A DNA stretch of 64,000 nucleotides from Tomocerus qinae (GCA_020055645.1 CM034549.1:21969930-22033929), one strand, 5' to 3'; shown: positions 15,001-26,323, counted from the first letter of the stretch. Made by a program: numbers and translations. Notes: generated by a model from the sequence alone, not told the origin.

Positions 15001-17888
15001 ATGTGGAGGAATATAATGCGTAATTTTCAGCATAACTTGATAAAAATGTCGTCATTACAGATTTGGAAACAGGGAATGTTAGCTACAGGCACAGGCTCGT
15101 TTAATTTTATTCGATAGAAACATAACGTCAAATTTTACGAGCAACTTATAATATTATTTGTATAGCAGTCATCAAGCCAGTCCTCAAACAACTCAAAAGA
15201 ACATCATCTTTATACGCTGAACTTCCTCATCACGATTTGTTCTGCCAGCATCTAAACTTTTAACTCAGCGCAATGATGTAGCATTTTTCTGTCCAACAGA
15301 GAATAACTCAACTCCACAGCTATTTTACTAGAGAATTACTACGTATACCGTTCAAAGTACGAACTGTGACTTAGGATACTTACTTACAGTTCTATCTGCC
15401 TGTACAACTCAACCGGAGAAGGCATAAGGTTAATGTCATACTATGTAGGTGCATATCTCTCCAACATTCATTGGTGTTTATCGACATTTTTTACATACCT
15501 ATGTACACTTGATTAGTTTTTTGCACAATACATAGCCCAGCATTTATTGAACGTTGCGGGTACTACTTACAAGAGAAATGTTCTCGGTCAACCTTAATTA
15601 CCATTATTAGTTAAAAAGAAGATTACAAACTTTACAAGTGTGTTATATAAGTTTCGCTTCTTTTACTCTCCTATACATATTATACTGTCTATAATGCTAG
15701 AACGCAGGTTGCCCTTGTATAAGAACAAAATTAAATCAAAATTAAAGATGTTCTAATGCCTCTGAACTTCCTATCTATTAGCATACCAAATTCTATAACT
15801 ATTTTTAATATTTCACTTGTTTGTCCATAATTTAGCCATGTAAATAGATAAAATTCGTCTACCCACCTCTTATCTTTATTTATATCTACGGTAAATATAT
15901 ATTGTATATCTTTATTGCTATTTATTAATAACTACTACGACTTCAAACTTGTACAATGCTAAAACAGAATGTGAAAAATGTCATGAAGGTCATATTTTCA
16001 TAATTTGGACTTGAAAATCAGATTAATTTAAAAACAATGTTTATAGGTAAAAAATGTTTACAATATCTCTACAGTACAACACAATTCAATGTGTTGAGTC
16101 AGTTGAGATTATCCTGTAATATGACTAATCAGTCAAGATCACAATATCAACATTTTCCATTAACAAATGTAAATATTATGTTCTGTCCTGCCAGAAAAAT
16201 AAATTGGGAATAGATCAAAGAAATCAACAAGGTTTCTTATGCATATCAGTCAATAGATTAAGTAGAATAATGCCGCATGTATTTGCCTGCTTAAGTATAA
16301 CATGAAATCGCCGTGATACTAGACTCATGGACCTCGAGCAATAATTCAAATTGAAAAGAGCATTGCGAAATGAACGTGTATGGATTTTGAACAGTGATCC
16401 TATTGTTTTATTTCTCAATGTGAATTATCTACGTTACATTTACTACAGCGAAGTTAGTTTAATGGTTATGAATTACAGATTGCTGCACACAGAGCTAATC
16501 TATATCCAACAACGCTCTTAGAATAATTCCTTCCTTTACAACGAATCTTATTCTTACGCTAATAATTTTCATCTCGCACGATTATGTTACGCTCTAGTTT
16601 GGTAATTCTCTAAGCCTTTAAAGGGGAATTAGATTTTAATCAAAATCAAACTGTAAAGTATGAAGCTTTTGATTTGCATATACTGCGCCTCTATCCATAA
16701 AAGGACACAGTTTGCAAATATTATTAGTGAGCTACCTTTACAATTTTTATATGCACATGCAGAGAGTGATAATCCGTAAAGAGTCTCCTTTCAAATTTAT
16801 TATGCTTGAAAACAACAGAAGTATTCCTAATTCACACTGTATAAGTACAAACTAAAATATCATTGAGAGATGTGACATTAGTAGTTTATGGCATTACGTG
16901 GTGATCATAATACAGGTAGGTAATAGATAGTCTATAGATATGTATGTCATATTCTGAATATTATGCAAATTACTATACACTCTCGAATAAGACTTTGCAT
17001 TCACATTGACTTATTAAATGGAGTTATGTGTTCTGAGTATAAAATATTTGTCTGTTGTACATTTCCATTTATTTTGTAGCTATGTCCTTTTTCTATATTC
17101 ATAAATAATATTGCACATCATCTGATACAGTTGTCCCAATTATTGCTCTACGAAGTGGGTAGTGAATTAATGGCATTCTCACAACTAAACAGAGAGATAG
17201 GATGAAAACAAATCAACTAATTGACAATTCCAACCTATTTCAACAATGCAGATAATTAGATTCATGGTGTTGAAGAACACAGTACTTGCATTAAATAGTA
17301 CAGAGCCGTGATGCACCATCCATTCCATTTAATTATTACATGTCCCTGATTTCAAATTGCATGAAATGAAACACTACAGAAAATTGTGTAGATTGCAGAT
17401 GCTAATTGTAACATGGTGAGCCAAGGTAAGGAGTAAGTAGTCTAAGTAATGAAACAAATCTGAGTTTCAACCAAATGGTAACAGGAGAGTTGGCCATTAC
17501 AACTTCGTTTCATTATTATTGCCCCATGTTGCCAACATTATTCTTTAAATCTTTATGAATAGTAGTGAATGCAGAACAAGATATACAAGGCATAGCAGAG
17601 AGAAGATACTAGAAGCATAAATTTATATTGATCAAAGGAGCTAAGCTGGGAGTTCCTGGTATTTGTGTAATACTATTCTAAAGATTGAAAAGAGATGATT
17701 GATTTTTGTATTCTTACATGGACTTCAATAGACAAATCTGTTCCATCCAAAACAATGACTTTACAAAGAAGGCAGTTTTTGTTAGGCTTTGGCGGAGGGG
17801 TCGCTCCTGGAGTCGAAGAGACTGTTTTCTGAGGATTTTGGGCGTTTCTGCCTTTACTCCTCCGGCTTAGAAACCGCAACATCTCCAC
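1..17888 (-). CDS. yurt: Yurt/EPB41L5-like FERM-domain protein, ten 5' coding exons, 3' end beyond window
   Basis: Coding exons in transcript order: 17718-17888, 8951-9055, 8716-8758, 4037-4115, 3384-3481, 3116-3236, 2945-3032, 928-1118, 653-790 and 546 down to 1, where the window cuts the ORF. All junctions are GT-AG and the reading frame is continuous for 526 residues. The start [13 protein letters not shown] and the stretch [16 protein letters not shown] match the EPB41L5/Yurt N-terminus. The FERM lobes follow in order: [39 protein letters not shown], then [53 protein letters not shown] and [15 protein letters not shown]. The FERM-adjacent segment begins [11 protein letters not shown] and contains FERRPSQRY, conserved in this subfamily; aPKC phosphorylates this region in Drosophila Yurt. 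Exon 10 continues as a Ser/Pro-rich linker ([19 protein letters not shown]). Family role: basolateral polarity factor that restrains Crumbs and apical membrane growth. Human EPB41L5 is about 730 residues, so roughly the C-terminal third is missing here. Subfamily assignment (L5/Yurt rather than L4A) rests on the start, the FA region and HTVLGKD. Confidence 0.93.
5307..5334. repeat. Small hairpin in yurt-like intron 3
   Basis: TACCTACATG at 5307-5316 is followed after 8 nt by its exact complement CATGTAGGTA at 5325-5334. The arms are made of the TACCTA/TAGGTA word that recurs throughout the non-coding DNA here, so this may be a by-product of that composition. Confidence 0.4.
7692..7741. repeat. 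10-bp stem with 30-nt loop in yurt-like intron 3
   Basis: AAGAGCCAGG at 7692-7701 pairs exactly with CCTGGCTCTT at 7732-7741. The stem is GC-rich against an AT-rich background. It is too short for a typical microRNA precursor and has no tRNA box motifs. Confidence 0.35.
9056..17717 (-). other. yurt: Intron 1 of the yurt-like gene (8.7 kb)
   Basis: Runs from donor GTAAG after ...SIEVH to acceptor CACAG before [11 protein letters not shown]. It separates the N-terminal coding exon from the start of the FERM core. The sequence is AT-rich with no conserved-looking exon, RNA gene or intact repeat on either strand. ORFs of 60-90 codons inside it, for example plus strand 14476-14742, are low in complexity and look like chance. 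Intronic enhancers could be present but cannot be seen by reading. Confidence 0.8.
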
Positions 17889-18734
17889 CGGTTAAAATTC
17901 AGGACTTATCTCAGTCAGATATATAAATATAATCTTCTAGAAGTTCCGTGTCTAGAAATCATGCACTAGGAGAATGTATACTCCTGCTAACCAGTATTTA
18001 TGTTGTCTTAGGCATATAATTCAGTTTTAGCCAAAGTCAGTAGTACAGATACACAGCATCTCTAACATCCGATGTGAAAACGAATGTTACATGATATGGT
18101 AATTAGCCCCAACTCGCTCTTAGACTATACTTTAATATCACTTAAGAATTGCATTCCTCTTCTCCTTTGCCACAATAGCATGATATTGCCATCCACTGCA
18201 GTGGTAGTTACAAATACGCAAGGATCAAACCGACACAACAAAACTTCAAACAGATGTTATTCGATTTAGTTTATTATTGACAACACTAACACAAACCAAC
18301 AAGGTAAAACCGTCTGTCAATACAAGAATCAGTTTGTAAAAGTCCCTTAAAACTTAAAAAAACAGGATTTGTTAGAAGTTAGTATTAAAAAGGTATTAAA
18401 AACAAATTCCACTTCGTTTAGAATCATGCACAATTTTATCGCAGTTAGTGAACTCACGAATAACTTTCCAAACGTGTAGTACACAGTATAAAGCCATGTA
18501 TTTTTCCCTGGAGAGTTTATATCATAATTTGAAAACGCGAATGATGGTTTAGATGTCAGTTGATTCCAAGTGTGTAGCTGCAAGTAGTTTAGACAGCAAA
18601 AAATGTGTGTTGCTTTAGTATAAAACGGAGTTATGTCGATGACGTAAGAAAAGTATGCTAATTATGTAAAGACTAGAAATTGTTGTCAGTGAAGGAATCA
18701 CTAGCAATTTGATAGTAATATTAAAATCAGTTAG

Positions 18735-18960
18735 TGGTTGTTTCTGAGGCTAAAATATGAGTGTGAGTGAGTCAGTGAGCCACGGCCCAGGCCAGGCAGC
18801 CAGGTAAGTCAAATCACAACCAAAGCAAATCAAACCAGGTAACAGAGGAATAAGGCAAACTGCTGAGAGTTAGACAGACAAACAGGCCAACGAGGAGCAG
18901 AGCACCAAACGAACTTCTCCGTGGCGCACCTTTCACGTTAATGTTGATATTAGCTATTCT
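18735..18960. promoter_or_regulatory. GC-richer patch, candidate promoter or 5' exon
   Basis: This patch stands out from its AT-rich surroundings. On the plus strand ATG at 18758 opens a short frame (MSVSESVSHGPGQAA) running straight into a consensus donor AG|GTAAGTC near 18803, with TCAGT initiator-like words nearby. It also sits about 0.9 kb upstream of the yurt-like start codon, where a minus-strand promoter would be expected. It could be an alternative first exon of the gene at 21.6 kb, a promoter of the yurt-like gene, or neither. Confidence 0.25.
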
Positions 18961-20591
18961 TATGAGGTATCTCTTCTTGTCTAATGGCTACCTTACCTGG
19001 TCTGGGCCTAGCTTTACCTCTATCTGTCTGTGTCTGTCTCTTCTGTACATGTATTAGTAGGTAGTACAGGGAATGCTATATAATAGTATCAACGGAATAA
19101 AATCTACTACCTACTAGGAAATTTTATATTACTCTTTCTAGTATATGCATAAGTAAGTACATGGATGTGAGTCTGTAGAAGAATAGAGAATACATTTACA
19201 CACCATAATAGCCCTCTGGCAATTTATATCTTGCATTATATCATTTATATTTATATACTATTCCACTAGGTAACATAATACATGTACACAACACCACAAC
19301 ATTCAACCACACACTCTTCTTTTGTGAACGTGTAGAATATGTGTGATATAACTTTTAACATACAAAGCATATATTATATACTTTGACTTATAAGCACTCA
19401 GATCATGTATATAATGTATCCTGTGTATACGTTCTGTGTGTATGTTATGTGCACTTGCAATCTTTAAACCATTTTACCTGCCTTTTAGCTTTACCTATAC
19501 AATTCAGCAAACTCCTACTTTATTTACTCCTTCAAATACCTTCTTCTCTCCCCAACGGATCTGTCCCTCTCCTCCAATGCTCATGAAATACAATACTCTT
19601 CATACTACTTTAAACCCCATTACTATATACTGCATTTTAGATGCCGCATAAACACAAGCATAATGTAACATAACCTTGCGCTCTTCAATGTTCAAGTAGA
19701 ACAAGATTACATATAACTACGCTCTTATAACAAACTATGCAGCCAAAAAGTAGACATGCAAAGCTACATACTCCTACAAAATTGTAATGTAATATGTAAT
19801 ACCTAAACTTACATTATTGTTACTGTAGTTAAGTGGGCAATCCATGTGTTATGTTTTACAACTTGCAGCTACATACAACTCACAAGACTTCCAAACCTAT
19901 TTGCATGTTACTTACAATTTATATAGGCACCTACATATCTAAAATAAAAATCATATCATTGTTATAATCCTTTTCTTGGAGAAACGATTTAAGCCTATTT
20001 TACAGTATATATATGATTGAAGTTAGTGTGTGCATAAGCTGAAAACTTTTTACAATGATGCAATGAGACAAACTATATATAATATATCTATAGACACTTT
20101 CATGCTAATCTTAAGATATTGGTATAGCATAAAGTATACTCCCTACTTAATATTATGATCTTCCTCTATCTATAGATCTGTAATACGTAGTACAATATTA
20201 ATAGTATTTTAATTAATTTGGACAAATTGTTACACTTATGCATGTTTGTAGGTTGATCATTCATCACAAATGAGGTTTGAATACGATACAAAAATGCTAT
20301 TAATTTATTACTTATACATTTTGGATTTACAGGTCTACATCTTAACCCTGTTACATCATAATATCATAATATACCCTAATCAACTTACTGTGTGTTAGTT
20401 TTCGGCAGTGTCTTGCCAATAAAATTTTAGACAGTTTCTATCAATACTTTTCTGCAGAGGTGATAAACCACTGTTTCTGACAATAATAATGCTCATCATG
20501 TTATTCATGCCATCCCATGCCAATTTGCCAATGTCTGTTGCTGGAGAACATTATAAATTAAATATCATGTTTATGTCTGATGCAGTTTGAC

Positions 20592-20617
20592 AATAAAGCT
20601 ATGATTTGATTTGATTT
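20592..20617 (+). mobile_element. Possible 3' tail of a non-LTR retrotransposon relic
   Basis: AATAAA at 20592-20597 is followed within a few bases by short tandem copies of TGATT(T). A poly(A) signal running into a simple pentamer or hexamer tail is a common 3' end of arthropod LINEs and their non-autonomous derivatives. No reverse-transcriptase frame is visible upstream, so any element would be a 5'-truncated relic. Confidence 0.35.
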
Positions 20618-21099
20618 AGTAAATGAATATTACACATCTAGTTTATTGGTAAATATTATTAAAATTAATAGGTGAAAAAGTTACTTTTTTTCCAAAATCG
20701 ATGTCTTTTATGTAAATGTAAGGAGGGCCTATCGTACCTCTTATATTTTATGTGCATAAGCATATCGGACGAATCAGACAGACAGAGACCGAATGACCGA
20801 ACTAAAGTTAGGATTGGGGTGAAGTGATACGATTTTGTGTGTTGTTGGAAGTCGTATTTGGTTGGCTATACATCGTTCATTGGTATCTCATATGTAGCCA
20901 ATAGCATAGCAGAGTGAGGATTCAAAAGTAGAGCTAAATCAAAGACAAGTTTATTCTTGTACAACAGCAAAACAAACCGTCAACTTTGTGTGTGTATCTG
21001 TGTATGTTGTCGAGTCGACCGTTGACGAAATTGGTTGCATTGAAGTGAAAGGACAACGACCAAACGACACGAACGAAATAAATGAAACCCGCTGAATAA

Positions 21100-21159
21100 A
21101 TACTTCTCCAGTTACTCCAGAATTCAACCCAGATCACTTTCACTTTTTGTGTTGAATCG
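21100..21159 (+). promoter_or_regulatory. Candidate 5' untranslated exon of the repeat-protein gene (end only)
   Basis: A strong donor, TCG|GTAAGTCAT, follows 21159, and a matching acceptor (TTAAAATAG) ends at 21562, eleven bases before the start codon at 21574. Joining them gives a compact 5' UTR. The 5' boundary of the exon is not visible, and the start given here is nominal. Confidence 0.35.
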
Positions 21160-21573
21160 GTAAGTCATATTACAAATTATTTAAAAAATGTCAACTTACA
21201 ATCAGTTGCAAAACTGCAACTAAGAATTGTATCAAAAAGTTAAACTTACTCAATTTCATTTTTATTGTGCACGTGCATAAATTAGAGTTATCATTAAAGT
21301 TTAAATTTTTTTGCCATTGTGACAGGAACGTCAAAATTAATCGAAAAAAATCCAATAATACTGAATTGAATGATTGAAACAAAAGTGATTGTATTGTAGT
21401 TTTTACTTAGCATCAATTTCTTGTAAGTCATGCAAGCACAAAGCATAGCAACTTTCTTTAAGTGTTAAGCTAAATTTGTGGAATAGTGAATGTAACGATC
21501 ACAATTTCACACACATGCAGAATTTGATATTCATAATTTATAATTTTGACTAATTAAAATAGAATCGAAAATA

Positions 21574-24500
21574 ATGGAGGAGTCCCATCGTATAACAATT
21601 GGCCCCAGAGGTAAAGAAGAAGAACAATACCTCATATCAAAAGGTCATCTTTTTGAGGACAGTAATGGAGAGTACCGGGACATGTCTACGTAATAACATT
21701 ATTTAACATTTGCTTAGATGCAATATTAATTTTTTTTAATTCCATTTACTTTAGGTTGTTAAAATTAATTCACTTATGTACTAATCATATTGCATAATAT
21801 CTATCTTCACATGACACATGAAGGTAGAAAGTATTCTTAATTGGAGTATAATCGGTATATAAGTGAAATCATGTCTATTAACTAGGCCCACATCTATTAC
21901 TGAAGATAAATGTAAATTACGTCTGTTTCACTTCATATAGGATAATTGACGTTTCCGATGAAGAAAGTTTTTCTGAAAAGCGTAACTACAGCCTCCCTTA
22001 CGTTGGAATTGAAAATATCAATAGTGGAGAATTTAATTATGACTCCTGCGATGATAAAGAGAATGTTCAGCCACCTCTTCCATCGGATAACTCTTACAAT
22101 GAGCAGTAAGTTGAGGTTTTTTAAAAAATAATTATTTTAGCTGGCTGCCGATTGTGTCGACTAACGTTTAAAAAATAAAAGCTGTAAAAATGAAACGAAT
22201 TTAAAATGAATGCTGCCAAAGCCGATATTACTAAGATTACTAGCCTTTTCTATAAAAAAACAGCTTTTTGAAGGATGCAAAGATCAGAATAATTAATCGT
22301 ATTACTGACGAAAGAAATAGTAATAATTTTCATTTTCATTTGAAACTTTAGATTAGAGAAAAATCTTATGGATTCATCTCTTCTAAAAAGCCATCAGATG
22401 TTTGAAAATGAAGGAGCCGTTCGAAGTCATCATACAGTAATGGAAGAGTGTAATGTAGAAGTTCAACAAGGGATGTTGGAAAAGGTCACAGAGCATCATG
22501 AAACACAGGAAATATATCCAGTAGAAGCGCAACCATTACAGGAAGTAGAAATTGAGTATTCAGGAGAAGTTCCATCCCCCCAGAAAATAACGGTCAAGTA
22601 TTCAGCCGAAGTTACAGCTCCAGAGCCTCAGAAAGTAATGGTAGAATGTTCAGTAGAAGTTCCTACTCTTCAGGAAATAGCAGTTGAATGTTCAGTAGTA
22701 GTTCCAGTTCCAGCGCATCAGGAAATTGCGTTCGAAAGTTCAGTAGATGTTCCAGCTCATCAAGAAATTGCATTCGAAAGTTCAGTAAAAGTTCCAGCGC
22801 ATCAGGAAATTACATTTGAAAGTTCAGTAGAAGTTCCAGCGCATCAGGAAATTACGCTCGAAAGTTCAGTAGATGTTCCAGCGCGTGAAGAAATGCAAGA
22901 AGAATGCGCAGCAGAAGTTGTAATGCACCAAAAAATAAATGAAAAATGCGTAATAATAGAAACACACATCCGACAGGATGAAGCTTCAGTTCACGAAGTC
23001 ATCCTAGAAGGACCTAAAAGTAATATTGAAATTGAACAAGCAAAGCCAGACGTAACTGAAAGCGAACTAGGCATACTGGAAGAAAATCTGGAATTTGAAG
23101 TGAGCTCTATGTCCATATCAGGGGTAAACAACAGAAGTTTTACAATTTCTGTGCATGAACCTGATGCAAATGAAATGTCGAATTTGGCCTTACCTGGGTT
23201 AGTGTATTCATATTCACAATTTTTTCTCGTCATAATATATTATTGAGGGTGGCTTTAGTTTACTTACTGTTTTTTTAAATTTAGATATGAACAAATAGTT
23301 TCTGAAGAATGTAGTAATGAAACTCGAGATAAAATAATCCTCCGGGAAGGTTGCAATGGTAATGCTCTAAATGAACAGCTAAAGGAAGCCAGCGATAAAG
23401 TTCAGCAGTTTCAAGAAGAAAATGCCGAAGTAGTAGAAAACTCTATTTTATCTACATCTGAAATCAACAATAGAAGTTTTACCATTTCTGTACATGATTC
23501 TGATGCTTTTGAAACATCGGGTAAAAGCGGGTTAGTTAATTTTTTTTGGTTTTACATAAATTACGCATAATGTACACTTGATCCGACAATGGATGAAACA
23601 AATGCAACAGTGGCATTTTTAATCTCTTTCAATGTTAGTCTGATCTGAGTCTCTAGTCTCAGACTTGCTAGCTCCAATTGAAGCAAATCAAAAAGTCCCT
23701 GGGTAAAATATTGTCCAATTTAATTGTTTTAAAGTTTCGTTCAAACCGGTCAAGCAGTTTCAGTTCAGAGAAATTTTGTTTATGCTTTTCTACTTCCGGG
23801 AGGTGTGTTTTTACAGGTGGCGGTCTGTTAAAATCGAGCCCATGGGCGAAAGCCCGTAGGTTCCGTCAATAAATAATAACATAAAATATCGGAAAGAAAT
23901 GTAAAGTTTTTTACATTTCCCTTAATGTCCGCATAGTATGCTACCATTTGTTGTAATGTAATCCAATATGGAATTACAATTTTTTTTTGCATAGTATCTT
24001 TTTATTCACAATTTCCCCATTCCTGGTTTTGCGGAAGACTACATTTCTTGTCCGCCGGTAAACTATGTTTAACACTTCAAAAGGGTGTAGTTTGGACTCA
24101 AAAATCAGAATAATTGATATCCTACTTTGAGTAACCATTAATGATTTCTTTGACTTCAATTAAGACGAAGTGATCAATACGTGAAGTGGTCGTGTCATGT
24201 TTCGTGGATTGTAAATTGTTTTTTAACCAAATGAACAATATCTTGTTCTATTTATCTGACTTAATGTTTTGAACTTGCGATTTTAATTTTTAGCTCCTCA
24301 GGAGATATGGATGACACAATGACTGCTATAGAGAAATTACTGGCATTGGCTGCCGAGCAGGAAGAATCCGAAATTAATGCAGAGCAAAGTAGCATCTTTG
24401 AAACTTCAGTACCGCTTCGTTCAAGCCAGTTTCCTGCTAATTCAAGCAATCTTATTGAATTAGAATCAGTAGCCATCATCGATCAAGACAATTTAATGGA

Positions 24501-25992
24501 AACCCCCGTAGAGCCGTTTCTTCAAGGTAAAGTGACTGCTTCGTCAACGGGTTCAAGGCACATTGAAACTCCCAAGTCGAGAGAAAATAGAAGTGGACGA
24601 AAGAAGTCTGAAAACTTGATGTATTTTAGCCCAGCACCGCCCTTGGTTCCGAAACGAATACTCGATCTAAAGAAAAAAGGAAAATTCTTTTCTCCAAGCC
24701 CACCTCGTCCACTTCCAAATGCACTTCCCCCTCGTGGTGTTAGGCCGGTGAAAGAAGAGGTTCAAAATGAAAACTTGTTAACTCCGGTCCAGTACTGTGG
24801 CCGAGTTTTGAGAAATGCAAGTTCGGATAAGAAGGAAAAGAAAAAAATTCATTCCGTAAACAATCTTTACGCAGATGTGAATTCCCCTGTGAAGGAATAT
24901 ATTTACGGCAGAGCAACTCCTGCTAGTTTACTAAAATCGAAGTCGACCAATGTCATTAGAAGTCTGCCCGTCCCACAACAAAAACCAGGTCAAGGTTTCC
25001 GACAGTCAGGAATTTCTTCAATTACCCGCATACCAAAGCCAAAATTATCCATTTCTTCTAACTCCAAATTGTCCATTGGAAGAACATCTAATATTAAAGG
25101 CGACTTGGTGGAAATTACCAACCACCCACAAAGTGGAATACCAAAGCCGTCAGCAATAAATAAGTTCAAAAATGACGCCGTCGTTTTTGAAGGATCCTTG
25201 AAGCAACGTGTTCACAATAATAATGACGATACTCTGTCTACCTCCCAAATAAGCGAAGCTGCTTTGCGTCACACAGGTAAATCGTCTTTTCTTGTGATTA
25301 TTTAAAAAATATTTCTACAACACACTTTATTAATTTCTCCAATGTATTTCTTGGCTATAATTGTGTTGGAATATATGAGAGCTGCAGTGTTCAAGTCATT
25401 TTGAAAACTCGGGTTCTTCTTGGGCTGCTGAAAGTACTTCATAAAACATTGGTTTTTCAGAAGAATACTTTTTTGAAAATTCACCGTTTCGAAGTTATCA
25501 CACTTTAAAATTTGTTATTAAAATAATGTTTTATGAAGTACTTTTAGCAGCCCAAGAACCCGTATTTCCAAAATGACTTGGACATTCTGTAGCTATCATA
25601 TATTACAACACAATTCACTTCAATGAGTTCGTATGTACTTATAAATACACTTTTACAATTTAGGTAAATGTTTTTTGTTTGCCATAATCTTTAAACCAAT
25701 CTGATAGTAATTAATAACTGTTATTTTTTAAGTTTTCGTTTAATGTTAATAGTCGTGCATGAGGAATCTTTTCCCAGTTCTGATTTAGTTTTAAGCTCTA
25801 TTGTGACCAGTTAGTTAAATATTAATTTCATTTTCAAAATAAAAATTTAACAATTGATTATTGTTTTAAGGTCTCCGTAATGAAAGTGGAAATGCTTCGT
25901 TACTCCTAGGGAATCCCTTGATGAAAAAATTTTATCCTACGACGCCATCAAAAACGCCAATCAGTACAAATGCCGGCAAAAGAAATGTGTAA
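21574..25992 (+). CDS. Unrecognised 825-aa repeat protein with KEN box and two SxIP-type motifs
   Basis: Six coding exons: 21574-21689, 21941-22105, 22352-23197, 23285-23530, 24294-25276 and 25871-25992 (TAA). All junctions are GT-AG and the frame is uninterrupted for 825 codons. I do not recognise the family. Visible parts: KEN at residues 78-80 (DDKENVQ), a possible APC/C degron; about ten degenerate 14-residue units of the type VPAHQEIAFESSVD at roughly residues 155-290; a motif NNRSFTISVH present near the end of exon 3 and again near the end of exon 4; then a basic Pro/Ser-rich region. That region holds TRIPKPK (702-708) and SGIPKP (738-743), both fitting the EB-protein-binding S/T-x-I-P pattern in a basic context, and CDK-type sites SPVK (655-658) and TPSK (810-813). 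No signal peptide or membrane segment is seen. A cell-cycle-controlled, microtubule plus-end role is inference from short motifs only. The first ATG after the putative acceptor at 21562 was chosen as the start. Confidence 0.85.
22530..22935 (+). repeat. Coding tandem repeat, 42-bp unit
   Basis: Within exon 3 a 42-bp unit encoding 14 residues (VPAHQEI[A/T]FESSV[D/K/E]) is repeated. The four copies at about 22711-22890 are almost identical, flanked by more diverged units on both sides. Two of the units carry a two-residue insertion (VTAPEPQK and VPVPAHQ). Near-identity of the central copies suggests recent expansion or homogenisation, so copy number may vary between individuals. Confidence 0.85.
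23636..23872. mobile_element. Possible transposon-derived segment in intron 4
   Basis: This part of intron 4 (23531-24293) differs in texture from its surroundings. It contains TTCAAACCGGTCAAGCAGTT, a phrase resembling tails of many arthropod interspersed repeats, and the GC-rich hairpin GGGCGAAAGCCC near 23843. No terminal repeats or target-site duplication could be identified. Confidence 0.3.
23896..23919. repeat. 10-bp stem, 4-nt loop hairpin in intron 4
   Basis: GAAATGTAAA at 23896-23905 and TTTACATTTC at 23910-23919 are exact complements separated by GTTT. It lies just beyond the possible transposon-derived segment and could belong to it. Confidence 0.5.
25361..25613. repeat. Inverted repeat (about 90-bp arms) in intron 5
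   Basis: Left arm 25361-25450 and right arm 25525-25613 are inverted copies with scattered mismatches and small indels. The longest matching blocks are AAGTACTTCATAAAACATT and TTGGGCTGCT. The 74-nt spacer is unrelated. It lies wholly in the last intron (25277-25870) of the repeat-protein gene, so the pre-mRNA would form a long imperfect duplex. It may be a fold-back or MITE-like insertion, or a local inverted duplication. Confidence 0.8.
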
Positions 25993-26096
25993 AAATGTTT
26001 TCTGCATTTTTCCTGCGTATACATACATAGTTCTTTTCTACATTCATGAGGTTAGTGTTTATGTAAAAGGCCATCCCGGTTTAAGACCATAGTTTA

Positions 26097-26323
26097 TAGT
26101 TTGAACCAAAGTGATTTGAATGTTTCCAGGGCTCCGCCCTCAGGGACAAAGTGACGACATGCTCCAGAAAACTGGTTTCCCCCAACCAGTTCTCCGAATC
26201 GAAATCGGGGGTAAAGTGGTTGGAAAGAACTGGTTGGGGGAAACCAGTTTTCTGGAGCATGTCGTCACCTTGCCCCTGAGAGGCGTAGCCATGGGACCAA
26301 TCAAGGCATCTTGGTTTGAACTA
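26097..26323. mobile_element. Fold-back element with perfect 43-bp inner arms
   Basis: Arms 26151-26193 and 26226-26268 are perfect 43-bp inverted copies around a 32-nt loop. The pairing continues imperfectly outward to ends TAGTTTGAACCAAAG and CTTGGTTTGAACTA, about 227 bp in all. Each inner arm is itself partly palindromic (AACTGGTT, six bases, AACCAGTT). A spurious 76-codon ORF runs through it. It sits about 105 bp past the stop codon of the repeat-protein gene and before that gene's likely poly(A) signal, so it is probably transcribed in the 3' UTR. It resembles a fold-back or MITE insertion; no clear target-site duplication was found. Confidence 0.8.

Larger units (their letters stand above)
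17889..21573. other. Divergent spacer between the yurt-like gene and the repeat-protein gene
   Basis: The yurt-like gene leaves to the left and the next gene to the right, so both sets of 5' untranslated exons and promoters probably lie here. Visible items are a GC-richer patch at 18750-18960, a retrotransposon-like tail near 20592-20617, and a plausible non-coding exon ending at 21159. No open frame is convincing. The true transcription starts cannot be placed from sequence alone. Confidence 0.5.
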
